Notes: a model not told the origin generated them from the letters alone. Positions 1 to 7,992 are shown, counted from the stretch's first letter. The stretch is 50,515 nt of DNA from Saprospiraceae bacterium (GCA_013360405.1 JABWBR010000078.1:1-50515); one strand, 5' to 3'. Numbers and translations: made by a program.

Positions 1-63
1 CACTGCCGCCTGGCTATTCTCTTTTTTTCAAGCCTCCGCTGGTTTTCTAACATTCCTCTTTTG

Positions 64-152
64 GCCGCTAACTGTGGCATGGACGACGTGCCGCCTTCCT
101 TTGCCTTTTCCTGGAATTTAGGCGGCATGGACGGCCATGCGGAGTTAGCGGC
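64..152 (-). repeat. attC-like recombination site 1
   Basis: An 89-bp imperfect palindrome with three paired blocks: GCCGCTAACT (64-73) with AGTTAGCGGC (143-152), GCATGG (77-82) with CCATGC (135-140), and TGCCGCC (89-95) with GGCGGCA (121-127). Short unpaired spacers of 2-3 bases separate the outer and middle blocks, and a 25-base loop lies in the centre. The outer boxes fit the integron R-box pattern (RYYYAAC / GTTRRRY with one extra base), and the two-stem, unpaired-spacer layout is that of folded attC sites. It lies at the 3' side of the minus-strand GTPase cassette. Positions 1-63 would be the head of the next cassette. The pairing is seen directly; the attC assignment is inference. Confidence 0.6.
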
Positions 153-368
153 TTTTCTTTTTTACATTGCCTGCTTGGCTATTCAAGTGATTTTTGACTA
201 TCGTTGCGTTCGTTATATTCTGTAATGCGTGGCTCTCGTAATGCTCTTTTTTTCTATACTGCTCGACTATCTCGGTTGATATTTTCCTGATCGTTCAAAT
301 TTATCTTTTTTCAGGGATGTATCAAAGTCTTGGCTGGTTATTTTTTTATCAACTTATCCCACTACTGC
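64..368 (-). repeat. Conserved noncoding cassette tail, copy 1
   Basis: The attC-like site at 64-152 and the next ~215 bp (to 368) form a unit clearly similar to 2001-2361. Shared landmarks in the same order include GGCTATTCAAGTGA, TTTGACTATCG, TGCGTTCGTT, GATGTATCAAAGT and ATCCCACT, with several indels between copies. No convincing reading frame is shared. Seen on the minus strand, it is a long 3' noncoding tail that ends in the recombination-site-like palindrome. Confidence 0.7.
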
Positions 369-549
369 TTTGCTTTTCTCTTTTTCTTTAAAGACTATTA
401 CTACCAAGTACGATAACGCATCGTTGTTCCATGAACACAGTGCGAGGCCCGTACGTACGTTGGGTGCCCCCGCTATGCGGGATAAAATAATTGTGAGAGG
501 GCTGGGGTGGGCTTATCGCTTACCTCTCTCTACTCGATTAGCGGCAAGT
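369..549. other. Noncoding stretch before the GTPase-partner gene end
   Basis: No gene is supported here. The stretch holds a run of ACGT words (GTACGTACGT near 450) and a small inverted repeat around CCCGCTATGCGGG (near 470). It belongs to the presumed third cassette but is not shared with the other cassette tails. Confidence 0.4.
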
Positions 550-1002
550 TTATTTTTTTATTAATAGATTACTAATTGCTTCACCTAAATCTATAAATAT
601 TTTTTTTGCACCTTCACCGACATGTTCCATTGAAGCTTTAAGTATTGCCATTAGTATTTGATAAATCTCTAAATCATCTATATAATCAAAGACTACCTTG
701 CCAAAAATACTTCCCAAAAACCCGATAAATATCCTCTTTAAATAATCAACCTTCTTGGCATCTTTAATTTGAATAATTTCTTGTCTCAACTCTTCAAATT
801 GCTTATCTGTCGATGGGGCTTGTGTTACTTTTCCGGCATTATACATATGGGTTAAAAAGTAACTTCTATATTCTTCTTCTGGGTTCTTAAATGGTAAACC
901 ATGTGCTACTTTCATTTGTAGAAAATTTTCATAATCTACAAGTATAAAGTCCTGAGCACTCATTGCTTTTGCAAATTCAATATAATGACTAATTATTATC
1001 AT
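550..1002 (-). CDS. Hypothetical protein, GTPase cassette partner
   Basis: A 150-residue protein of no recognised family. The first half is polar with a charged stretch (PEEEYRSYF, then KQFEELRQEIIQIKDAKK). The second half is strongly hydrophobic/amphipathic (roughly residues 88-110 and 115-145), suggesting membrane association rather than a classical signal peptide. It starts 12 bp after the GTPase stop on the same strand, so the two are almost certainly co-transcribed and may act together. Base composition is AT-rich like the rest of the array. Function is unknown; pairing of a GTPase with a small membrane-prone protein recalls membrane-acting defence or stress modules, but that is inference. 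Confidence 0.7.
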   Translation of the reverse strand: MIIISHYIEFAKAMSAQDFILVDYENFLQMKVAHGLPFKNPEEEYRSYFLTHMYNAGKVTQAPSTDKQFEELRQEIIQIKDAKKVDYLKRIFIGFLGSIFGKVVFDYIDDLEIYQILMAILKASMEHVGEGAKKIFIDLGEAISNLLIKK

Positions 1003-1014
1003 AACACTTGGTTT

Positions 1015-1965
1015 TTAGTTGATTATTTGGATATTAATGGCCCTGTCTAATTCTTCTTGGGAAAGAATAGATATTCTATCAACATCAATTAACTTATCCA
1101 AACCAAATATTCCTTTATCTGCTTTGTCTATTATAGCAAGAATTAGATTCGTTAGGTTGTACTTGAAATATGACGAGCAAGGAATTGGCGACTGAATCTT
1201 GACAATTCTATCAAACTTGGGCTTATGTCTTGGATATTTAGTACACAAATGATTGTAGGTTGGGCCGTCTATCAATTTCGTGCAAATAAATTCACCATCT
1301 TCTAAATAAAGAAAATCTTCATCAATATTTGTTGATTTTTGCCCAGTAAAAATTCTTGTCCTAATTAAGTGCCCGAACTTTTTAATCAATGAGTATCTAA
1401 AATAGCCTACTTTCTCTTCTAGAATGAAATTTAAAGTAGGGTCAGCTATCACTCTATATCCGTCATTGTATTTTCTAAATGTCCACTTTCCATTTTTTAT
1501 ATAGTCCACTTTTGTGATAATGAAAAGGAATTTATTGAAAAATTCTAGTTGATCTTTATAATTATCTAATTTTGAAATCAAATTATTTATAAAATTGATA
1601 GTATAAACAACATTTCTATTTTCATTATTTATTGACCAGAGAATTACATCGCTTTCAAGCCCATAATTTAAGTACATGTTGGTATATTGTACATCTAAAC
1701 TGTGTGATTCTCCAACACCTGGCAAATCAATAAAAATTAATTCTCCTTTGCCATCTTTGTTTTTGGCAGTTACTGGTTGGGGTATTTTTGTAGTTGGCTT
1801 TGCTGGCCCTGTTGCAAGGTCAGTATTGAAAAGTGTGTTGATCAAAGTAGATTTCCCAGAGCCACCGTCGCCAATAACGGTGACTTGAAAAGGTCTGCTT
1901 AATTCCAACTCCATTTTACTTGCAAATTTTTGCCTCCTTATTAGGATTTCTTTAAGTAAGTCCAT
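1015..1965 (-). CDS. YfjP/Era-like P-loop GTPase
   Basis: A 316-residue GTP-binding protein. The G1/Walker A loop GDGGSGKST is at residues 32-40, a switch-I threonine pair at 58-59, G3 DLPG at 80-83, and G4 TKVD at 151-154. A DVILWSINNENRN stretch (106-118) resembles the DxxLWxIxxxDR segment of YfjP/YeeP-type and IRG-like GTPases. The region after about residue 165 is family-specific and not recognised. There is no signal peptide. It heads a two-gene unit with the 150-residue protein and sits inside the presumed cassette array upstream of the attC-like site at 64-152. Its role is unknown; GTPases of this group are frequent in accessory and defence islands. Confidence 0.85.
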   Translation of the reverse strand: MDLLKEILIRRQKFASKMELELSRPFQVTVIGDGGSGKSTLINTLFNTDLATGPAKPTTKIPQPVTAKNKDGKGELIFIDLPGVGESHSLDVQYTNMYLNYGLESDVILWSINNENRNVVYTINFINNLISKLDNYKDQLEFFNKFLFIITKVDYIKNGKWTFRKYNDGYRVIADPTLNFILEEKVGYFRYSLIKKFGHLIRTRIFTGQKSTNIDEDFLYLEDGEFICTKLIDGPTYNHLCTKYPRHKPKFDRIVKIQSPIPCSSYFKYNLTNLILAIIDKADKGIFGLDKLIDVDRISILSQEELDRAINIQIIN

Positions 1966-2000
1966 TTTGTATGTTTTTATTAGTTTGTTTTTTCTTACGT

Positions 2001-2089
2001 GCCGCTAACTGTGGCATGGACGACGTGCCGCCTTCCACTTCCATTTCTTAGCCCTGAGGCGGCATGTACGACCATGCGGAGTTAGCGGC
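2001..2089 (-). repeat. attC-like recombination site 2
   Basis: An 89-bp imperfect palindrome with the same architecture as site 1: GCCGCTAACT (2001-2010) pairs with AGTTAGCGGC (2080-2089), and GCATGG (from 2014) with CCATGC (2072-2077). Inside these, TGCCGCC pairs with GGCGGCA. Unpaired spacers of 3 and 2 bases separate outer and middle stems. The central loop differs in sequence from site 1 while the paired blocks are identical, as expected if folding rather than loop sequence is under selection. It is the 3' end of the TPR cassette. Confidence 0.6.
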
Positions 2090-2361
2090 TTTCTATTTTG
2101 ACATCGCCTACCTGGCTATTCAAGTGACTTTTGACTATCGCTGCGTTCGTTGTTTTCTATGATACTTGGCTGTCGTAGTATTCGGCTTTTCTATGCTGCC
2201 TGGCTGTCGCGTTTTTTCTGTGACGCTTGGCCTCAGTGATATTTATTCAGTGCTGTTTGTGCGTTCCGCTTGCTATTCATTGTCATTCAAATATATCTAT
2301 TTTTCAGTGATGTATCAAAGTATCGCTCGACTATTTTTCTATCAACATATCCCACTGCCAC
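2001..2361 (-). repeat. Conserved noncoding cassette tail, copy 2
   Basis: Second copy of the unit described at 64-368. It holds the attC-like palindrome and about 270 bp of noncoding sequence reaching to the stop codon of the TPR gene at 2365. It is about 55 bp longer than copy 1 owing to insertions in its middle. Identity looks like roughly three quarters over the alignable parts, judged by eye. Confidence 0.7.
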
Positions 2362-2364
2362 TTC

Positions 2365-3048
2365 TCAGTCAAGTTGTCTTTTAGCAAACTCATAAAGTTC
2401 TTTTAGTTCAGTATTATCAGGGTCAAGCGATATTGCACCTTCTAATTGATGAATTTGATTCTTTAAGGCTTCTTTAAATTCATTTTTGTCTACAGGTGAT
2501 AGGTCATCAATAAAATCGTTTGGATTTCTCTTTTGTAAATTTCCTCGAACTTTTGCACTATTAACAATCGCCTGCTTCGTCCTGCCTGAGTCAGATAAAA
2601 GCATATCATAAAATATTTCATAAAATTTCAGTCCTTTTTGGATTGATATTTTTAAGTTTTTCTGTGCACTCTCATTGTCTCCAATTTTTATATAAGTGAG
2701 TCCAAGAAGTCCATAAATATTTGCATCTGAATTGTCAATTTGCAACGCCTTCTCATAATCATCTATTGCCTCAAGATTAAAGTTTAAAGCTTCTAAAGAA
2801 CTCGCACGACAGGTCAAAGCTTTATAGTTATCTGGCTCAATGATAAGAATTTTATCTGCAATTGCAACTGCACTTTTGTAATCCTTAAGTAATTGCTTTT
2901 CGTTCGCCCTCTTTAGTAAATTGTCTATCGAGCCATATTTTTCAATGGCTGAAGAGTTTGAAATGCTTTTGCCGGATTTTCTATTAGCCAGCTTGCCGAT
3001 CAGAATTAATGTGGCTATTGCCACAGTGATAATTAAAATTGTTGTCAT
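2365..3048 (-). CDS. Membrane-anchored TPR protein
   Basis: A 227-residue protein. Residues 2-20 form one hydrophobic helix (TTILIITVAIATLILIGKL) followed by a basic stretch, so it is probably a single-pass membrane protein with a cytoplasmic or periplasmic solenoid. From about residue 45 to 150 there are about three tetratricopeptide repeats with the usual A/L-spaced helices and ..DP(D/N)N.. turns (IIEPDN, QIDNSD). A last repeat-like segment (LEGAISLDPDNTELKELYEFA) closes the protein. TPRs mediate protein-protein contacts; no enzyme domain is present. It is the only gene between two attC-like sites, i.e. one presumed gene cassette. The target is unknown. Confidence 0.8.
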   Translation of the reverse strand: MTTILIITVAIATLILIGKLANRKSGKSISNSSAIEKYGSIDNLLKRANEKQLLKDYKSAVAIADKILIIEPDNYKALTCRASSLEALNFNLEAIDDYEKALQIDNSDANIYGLLGLTYIKIGDNESAQKNLKISIQKGLKFYEIFYDMLLSDSGRTKQAIVNSAKVRGNLQKRNPNDFIDDLSPVDKNEFKEALKNQIHQLEGAISLDPDNTELKELYEFAKRQLD

Positions 3049-3069
3049 TTTGTTGTCTGTTTTTGCTCA

Positions 3070-3159
3070 CGCCTAACGTTTGGCTTGCTGCCGTGCCGCC
3101 GTGCGTTGGGTTTGCGGGTTTGCTGTTCGGCGGCATGGACAGCAAGCCGGGGTTAGGCG
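3070..3159 (-). repeat. attC-like recombination site 3
   Basis: A 90-bp imperfect palindrome: CGCCTAAC (3070-3077) pairs with GTTAGGCG (3152-3159), GGCTTGCT (3082-3089) with AGCAAGCC (3141-3148), and TGCCGCC (3094-3100) with GGCGGCA (3129-3135). Four and three unpaired bases separate outer and middle stems, and a G/T-rich loop lies in the middle. The outer boxes GCCTAAC/GTTAGGC are textbook integron R''/R' boxes. It lies 8 bp beyond the stop codon of the phospholipase-like gene (3168) and immediately upstream of the TPR gene, the spacing expected of an attC at a cassette boundary. Confidence 0.68.
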
Positions 3160-3167
3160 ATTTTTTT

Positions 3168-6044
3168 CTACCTTTTGCGGACTTGCTTACTAAACGCAAT
3201 CATAAACTCTCTGAAATCTTCGACTGATGTATGTTCTTTTTCTGGATTAACCAGAGTCGGCTTAGGATTCAACGATATATCTGGAGTTGGTACTAGAATT
3301 TGAGGCATATTCAAAGATAATGCAGCCCCTAAATCTTTGGAAAGCGCAACCCTAGCACCCATGTCCGGTGGATTATTGTGTAAGAAGCGAGTAATAATCG
3401 TTTTTAAAATCGTGGTATGATCAACCTCATCCTTAAAAACTGTTTTAGGAGGTATCCAAGGCGAGATTAAAAGGGCTGGAACTCTCATGCCATAATAATT
3501 AATCGGGTCTCCTGAAATTGGGTCCAAGGCTAATGGCACGAACTTGCCTTTGTCTGGTTGTTTTGGGTCAAAAATCACTTGTTCTTGAGGGTGTATATGA
3601 TCATAAAAACCGCCATGTTCATCATAGACAATGATAAATAAAGTTTTGTTCCATTGTTTTTTAGGCCCATTTGCCAAGGCTGAGTAGATTTTGTGTACAA
3701 GTTCTTGCCCCTTTTGAATATCTGTAGGAGGTTGATCATCATTTCCCCCCGGGATGTCCCCAAAGTCAGGGTCTATAAAGGTAACAGATGGAAGGCTCCC
3801 TTTTTTAGCAAGTGCAAAAAAACCATTGTCTAGATCATCAATAGACACAACTCGTTGCCTGTCAAACGTATATTTTGAATACAAACGAAGCATGCCAAAA
3901 TCATGCTCATAATAACGCCACTCTATTCCAGCTGCTGTCAGATGGTCAAAAATAGTTGGGTCTTCTAACGGGTCAAAGGTCGAGAGGTCTGGATTGTTTA
4001 CTTGAGGCTTGCCATTTTTATCCATTGCCAAGCGTCCCATCATTGTAACGAACCTATTAGGGATTGTATGCCCTGGGTGTGAGGCAAACCAGCGGTCGCA
4101 TACCCCGTATTGTTCGGCTAAAAAATGATAGACGGGAACGTGCTCCTTAGGATGATACCCCATAATTTCCCTCCGTAGGATATTTTCATCGTTTGCGCTA
4201 ACTTTTCCTCTTAATCTTTTTTCAAAATCAAAGATGAAGCCCTCGTTTGGGCCAACGGTAAACTTTTTAGTAAAATCCTCTAAGTCAAGATCATTGATTC
4301 CGCCATTATTTGGGTCATTAGATAAGTCTAATTCTGGTTTTGTGATTTTTGGAGGTATATCAATCGTATAGTTTCCCCTTTGAGTCTTCGTTGATGAAAA
4401 ATCATGGCCGGGACTAAAAGGAAATTTAGTGCCACGAGTCTCATTTTTGGGGTTATCCAAAGTTGAGCCGACACGAGCTTCGGACAATGGAAATACAGTT
4501 CTTCGGACACCATCGGTATTAATCGGGTTTGATTCATTGCCATGCAGGCCTGATACTTCACTTCTACCCAAACCAACCCTGCCATTGTTACCTGTCGTTG
4601 GTAAACTCAAAAAGCCTAACATGTGGTCGAAAGATCGGTTTTCCATCATGAGAACCACAATATGATCAATCTTAGAAAGGTTGCCAGGCTCTAAGGGTAT
4701 TTGAGGTATGCCAGATACGGAATATGCCGGCATAAGTACATCTTGCATAGGCTCATCGCCTGCATATTTCAGTGAAAGATGTTCAATATTGCCAACAACT
4801 GTACGATTTCTATCGCCAAGAAGCCAGCCTAATAAATTAATTGCTGTTTCTTGAAGAACTTGTTGAGTATGACTGGGAAGAATTTGCTCAAATACATACT
4901 GAATACCAAGGTGAGTTGCTATATCGAGATATTTATCAAATATTGAAAAGTTAAGATTTATTCTTGGACGAGCTATAGTTTCTATATGAGGTCCAACTTT
5001 AATTGGGACTCCAAATGCTCCGTTCGGTCTTAAAACAAAAAAAAGTTCAATTACAAAATCATTTATCGATACAGTTGGCCGATCGGCAGGCGTTAAATTA
5101 ACTATTAAATCACCTACAAACTTAACTGCTCCTCCAATTAGATTAAGAAGATCAATCTTGCCTTGAAAACTCGGGAATGAAATATCCAATTTTAGTGCAA
5201 GGGATCCATCAATAATTGTTGCTTTCGCAGTGATTCGGTAAGTCTTGGTAACCTCAATAAAAACATGGCCTCCAAGGTCCTTTTCTAAATTATTCAAGAT
5301 AGGGTACCACTCTTCCCATGCAGGATCAACTTCTAATTTAACGAAAGTATGGATTATCGGGACTGTACTATTATTTATTTGGACTGTGCCCACTTGCCTA
5401 TTTTCAAAAGATATCTGAATGGGTTGTGATGCATTAAAAAACGAATCCAATTTTTCATTCAGAAATTCCAAATCAATATCTTTAGTAATTATTGGCCTAT
5501 GCCCCCTATAAAGTATGTTTAAGTTCACATAAGATTTAAAACGACTGTTATTGGTGATGCGTATTGACCACTTCGGTCCAATAAAGTTAATATCAATCTC
5601 TGCACTGGGGAAAGGAGATTCTTTTTTCGGCACTTCATAAATCAATGGGCCATCTCCACTATACATTACTTTTCCATCGGCATCCAAAATTTCTATTCTA
5701 AATGCTTTAGGCGAAATAGAGGCAACACCATCATCAATTCCTTCCGTATTAGTATCACTATTTGTGGGGTCTGATGAGGTATTCGACAAACTGCCAGATG
5801 TAGAAAGAGAAAAAGAATCTGTAAGTTTGTTAAGGGTCGTAGTTGTGCGACGTTTTTTATTCCTAATTAAAGGGCTTTCAAGAACCTCCTTTGCTGAAAG
5901 CAAAACTTTTAATTCACCCGGCGTTGGTGATCCAAAAGTGATGCTTTTAGATTCGTTTGGGTTTAGAATCAAGTCTTGATGAAAGTGATCAACAGCATAT
6001 TCATTCATAACCATTGATTTTAATTTGATGAATTTATAGTTCAA
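3168..6044 (-). CDS. Phospholipase C / acid phosphatase-like phosphoesterase
   Basis: A 958-residue protein with a C-terminal half (about 455-930) of the bacterial phospholipase C/AcpA phosphoesterase family (PF04185 type). IDHIVVLMMENRSFDHMLG lies near residue 465, with the metal-binding ENRS; SHPGHTIPNRF, the region of the nucleophile in relatives, is near 645; VYDEHGGFYDH is near 805; and VPALLISPW with VDHTTILKTI follow. The N-terminal ~420 residues match no family I know: a Ser/Thr/Asn-rich linker near 85-110 is followed by beta-rich sequence. No signal peptide or Tat motif is visible although the family is usually exported. Alternative starts are at 6014 and 6008. It is the first gene of the presumed cassette array and unusually long for a cassette gene. 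Substrate (phospholipid or phosphomonoester) is unknown. Confidence 0.82.
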   Translation of the reverse strand: MNYKFIKLKSMVMNEYAVDHFHQDLILNPNESKSITFGSPTPGELKVLLSAKEVLESPLIRNKKRRTTTTLNKLTDSFSLSTSGSLSNTSSDPTNSDTNTEGIDDGVASISPKAFRIEILDADGKVMYSGDGPLIYEVPKKESPFPSAEIDINFIGPKWSIRITNNSRFKSYVNLNILYRGHRPIITKDIDLEFLNEKLDSFFNASQPIQISFENRQVGTVQINNSTVPIIHTFVKLEVDPAWEEWYPILNNLEKDLGGHVFIEVTKTYRITAKATIIDGSLALKLDISFPSFQGKIDLLNLIGGAVKFVGDLIVNLTPADRPTVSINDFVIELFFVLRPNGAFGVPIKVGPHIETIARPRINLNFSIFDKYLDIATHLGIQYVFEQILPSHTQQVLQETAINLLGWLLGDRNRTVVGNIEHLSLKYAGDEPMQDVLMPAYSVSGIPQIPLEPGNLSKIDHIVVLMMENRSFDHMLGFLSLPTTGNNGRVGLGRSEVSGLHGNESNPINTDGVRRTVFPLSEARVGSTLDNPKNETRGTKFPFSPGHDFSSTKTQRGNYTIDIPPKITKPELDLSNDPNNGGINDLDLEDFTKKFTVGPNEGFIFDFEKRLRGKVSANDENILRREIMGYHPKEHVPVYHFLAEQYGVCDRWFASHPGHTIPNRFVTMMGRLAMDKNGKPQVNNPDLSTFDPLEDPTIFDHLTAAGIEWRYYEHDFGMLRLYSKYTFDRQRVVSIDDLDNGFFALAKKGSLPSVTFIDPDFGDIPGGNDDQPPTDIQKGQELVHKIYSALANGPKKQWNKTLFIIVYDEHGGFYDHIHPQEQVIFDPKQPDKGKFVPLALDPISGDPINYYGMRVPALLISPWIPPKTVFKDEVDHTTILKTIITRFLHNNPPDMGARVALSKDLGAALSLNMPQILVPTPDISLNPKPTLVNPEKEHTSVEDFREFMIAFSKQVRKR

Positions 6045-6091
6045 ATTTTCTGTTTGCAGGCAATTTATGATGATTGCTTTATTTCATCTTT

Positions 6092-6099
6092 CGCCTAAC
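6092..6099 (-). other. Lone GTTAGGCG box (attI/cassette junction candidate)
   Basis: Read on the minus strand, GTTAGGCG occurs here once without its inverted partner nearby. It is identical to the outer box of attC-like site 3 (3152-3159 and its complement 3070-3077). In an integron, the join between attI and the first cassette leaves exactly one such R' box just before the first cassette gene, and the phospholipase-like gene begins about 50 bp further on. The box is seen; the junction role is inference. Confidence 0.5.
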
Positions 6100-6185
6100 T
6101 CATGTTTATCGACAACAACAACCATAGGTGCTATTGCCGAGTAAATTCACTTTGTCATCATGTCACTTCTCTGGATCATCCGTGC

Positions 6186-6438
6186 CATTGCACCTTCACT
6201 TATTCGTCTATTGCAGGTTTACTTATTCGAGTATCCAAACCCGCATTGCACCTTTACTTATTCGTCTATTGAGGGTTGACTAAGTCGGTTAACCAAACCC
6301 GCATTGCGCCTTTACTTATTCGTCTATTGCGGTTTTACTTAGCCGACTAACCAAACCCGCATTACGCCTTTACTTATTCGTCTATTGCGGGTTTACTTAG
6401 TCGACTATCCAAATCCGCATTGCACCTTTACTTATTCG
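6186..6438. repeat. 58-bp palindromic tandem repeat (4.4 copies)
   Basis: Four full units of exactly 58 bp (starting 6186, 6244, 6302, 6360) and a partial fifth (6418-6438). Each unit contains two related ~29-bp halves, one with TTTACTTATTCGTCTATTGC and one with TTTACTTAGTCGACTATCC. The second half is flanked by GCGGGTTT and AAACCCGC, so each unit can fold into a hairpin with a near-palindromic centre (TAGTCGACTA in the fourth unit). Centres differ between copies (ATTCGAGTAT, TAAGTCGGTT, TAGCCGACTA) more than the flanks. The array lies between the recombinase stop (6444) and the lone GTTAGGC box, the position of an attI site. The rest of 6045-6443 shows no gene. Confidence 0.85.
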
Positions 6439-6443
6439 GTATG

Positions 6444-7817
6444 TTAGAACGTCAAATCATCGAGGGGGCTTTTTATCTTGTCGAGCCCTTTCCGTGTAAT
6501 CTGAGTGTATATCTCTGTCGGTTTACTGCTCTCGTGCCCCAATAAGTCTTGGATGTACCGCAGGTCTACTCCTTTTTCCAATAAATGTGTCGCAAAACTA
6601 TGGCGCAACGTATGAACCGTTGCCAGTGGATTGATTTTGGATCGCTCTCGCGCAGCGGAAAAAATAGCTTGTACACTACGATCACTATACTTATCACCGG
6701 TTTGTCCTTCAAACAGCCAAACTACCGGCTGGTATATTGACATATATTCTTTCAATAAGCCCCAGACTCTTTCTGACAATATACTACACCTATCCTTTTT
6801 GCCTTTCGCTGCACGTATAAAAATCCTTCGGCCTTCCGGTTGGATATCCCCAATACGTAAATTGGTGACCTCTCCCAACCTCAGCCCGGCAGAATATATT
6901 AGTGCTAATATACAACGATGTTTGAGATTGTCAATGGCTGTGAGAAGTTTTACAACTTCTTCTTCTGTCAATACTTGGGGAATTTTTTGAGGACGCTTGG
7001 GTTGGAATAACCCTATGACTTTGTGTTCTTGCTTTACTACTTCAGCAAAAAACATCTTGATGGCACTCAGTATCTGGTTTTGATAGGATTCTGTAATGCG
7101 CTTTTCCCGAATACAATAAAGCAGATACTCATCTATTTGCCGGCGAGTTATTGTGCTCGGCTTTATCTCATCATAATGCCGAATAAACTGCCGAAAACAA
7201 TTTTTGTAGGCTTTGATCGTCCGCCAACTATACCGCTTTAACATCAACACTTCCTCCAAGGCTGTCACCGCCGCTTCATATTTTGCGGGCACGGGCCCTT
7301 CTTTCCACGGCAAGGCCTGGCGAACTGGAAAAGCTGATTGCTCTGGTATGTTGTCGTCGGGAGTGAATGTTAAATGAGCGGTTTCAGGGAGGTATTGCGC
7401 CAGAAAACGCAGGGTAAGCTTGGTATAGGGTACTTCCCAGGTTTTTTGCGTCGCATTCCAGCGCCGACCGTGGATGTTTTTTACGGTGGCTAAGTGCTGC
7501 GGCACTAACAACGGCGGTACGAAGATGCTTAAGGTATCGGATTTGTCCGCATGCCGGGATATGATGATTTTATCAGCCGGAATTTCAGCCGGCGCTTCAT
7601 GCTCTTTTTCGAATACCAGGTTTTCCGTACCAAATAATCGCTTTAGCGCCTCTACTGTCCGGCCTTCCCGGGGCGCTATCCACGCATGCAAATCCGGATT
7701 CCACCACGCACGCGGCACCTGCCTGATAAGCATAGGAAAGGAAGTATCAAAAGATTCTGGTCGAACGGCCATATACGAATCGTTTTTCACTTGGATGGAT
7801 AATACACAAATTTTCAT
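6444..7817 (-). CDS. Tyrosine recombinase with N-terminal WxxP modules
   Basis: Site-specific recombinase of 457 residues from the start at 7817 (reading can extend to 7907, but the extra 30 residues look non-native). The N-terminal ~125 residues carry two copies of a short module (RAWWNPDLHAWIAP and GRRWNATQKTWEVP) reminiscent of HARP-like DNA-binding motifs. A SAM-like core-binding domain (YSWRTIKAYKNCFRQFIRHY) and the catalytic domain follow: R in SAGLRLGEVTNL, K in AKGKKDR, HTLRH, GHES and the nucleophile in TEIYTQI. The end, IKSPLDDL, recalls the IntI terminus. Only about 57 residues separate KGKKDR from HTLRHSFAT, so the extra IntI helix insertion is absent; it is XerC/D-like. It is transcribed toward the 58-bp repeats and the cassette-like array. 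Confidence 0.88.
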   Translation of the reverse strand: MKICVLSIQVKNDSYMAVRPESFDTSFPMLIRQVPRAWWNPDLHAWIAPREGRTVEALKRLFGTENLVFEKEHEAPAEIPADKIIISRHADKSDTLSIFVPPLLVPQHLATVKNIHGRRWNATQKTWEVPYTKLTLRFLAQYLPETAHLTFTPDDNIPEQSAFPVRQALPWKEGPVPAKYEAAVTALEEVLMLKRYSWRTIKAYKNCFRQFIRHYDEIKPSTITRRQIDEYLLYCIREKRITESYQNQILSAIKMFFAEVVKQEHKVIGLFQPKRPQKIPQVLTEEEVVKLLTAIDNLKHRCILALIYSAGLRLGEVTNLRIGDIQPEGRRIFIRAAKGKKDRCSILSERVWGLLKEYMSIYQPVVWLFEGQTGDKYSDRSVQAIFSAARERSKINPLATVHTLRHSFATHLLEKGVDLRYIQDLLGHESSKPTEIYTQITRKGLDKIKSPLDDLTF

Positions 7818-7992
7818 TCGGGTTACGGGTTTGATACAAAAATAATTATCTTTCTCTGTTTCGCAAATTTTGGAGCCGTATTTCCTGGGATAAGAGGCGC
7901 CCGCCATACACCCTTCCTGGTAATTTTGCTAACTTGTCGCACCAAACACAAAAGGCTTTGGTGCTCTCTATCAGGCTTTGAAATCATTAGCC

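Noticed and set aside
2166-2384. 72-codon plus-strand frame in the cassette tail
   Set aside because: Not preserved in the homologous tail at 64-368, no start context, so taken as noncoding.
6186-6438. CRISPR array
   Set aside because: Units are contiguous 58-bp repeats without unique spacers, and no cas genes are near.
6444-7817. Classical class of integron integrase (IntI)
   Set aside because: The IntI-specific insertion between the second and third catalytic patches is absent; called XerC/D-like.
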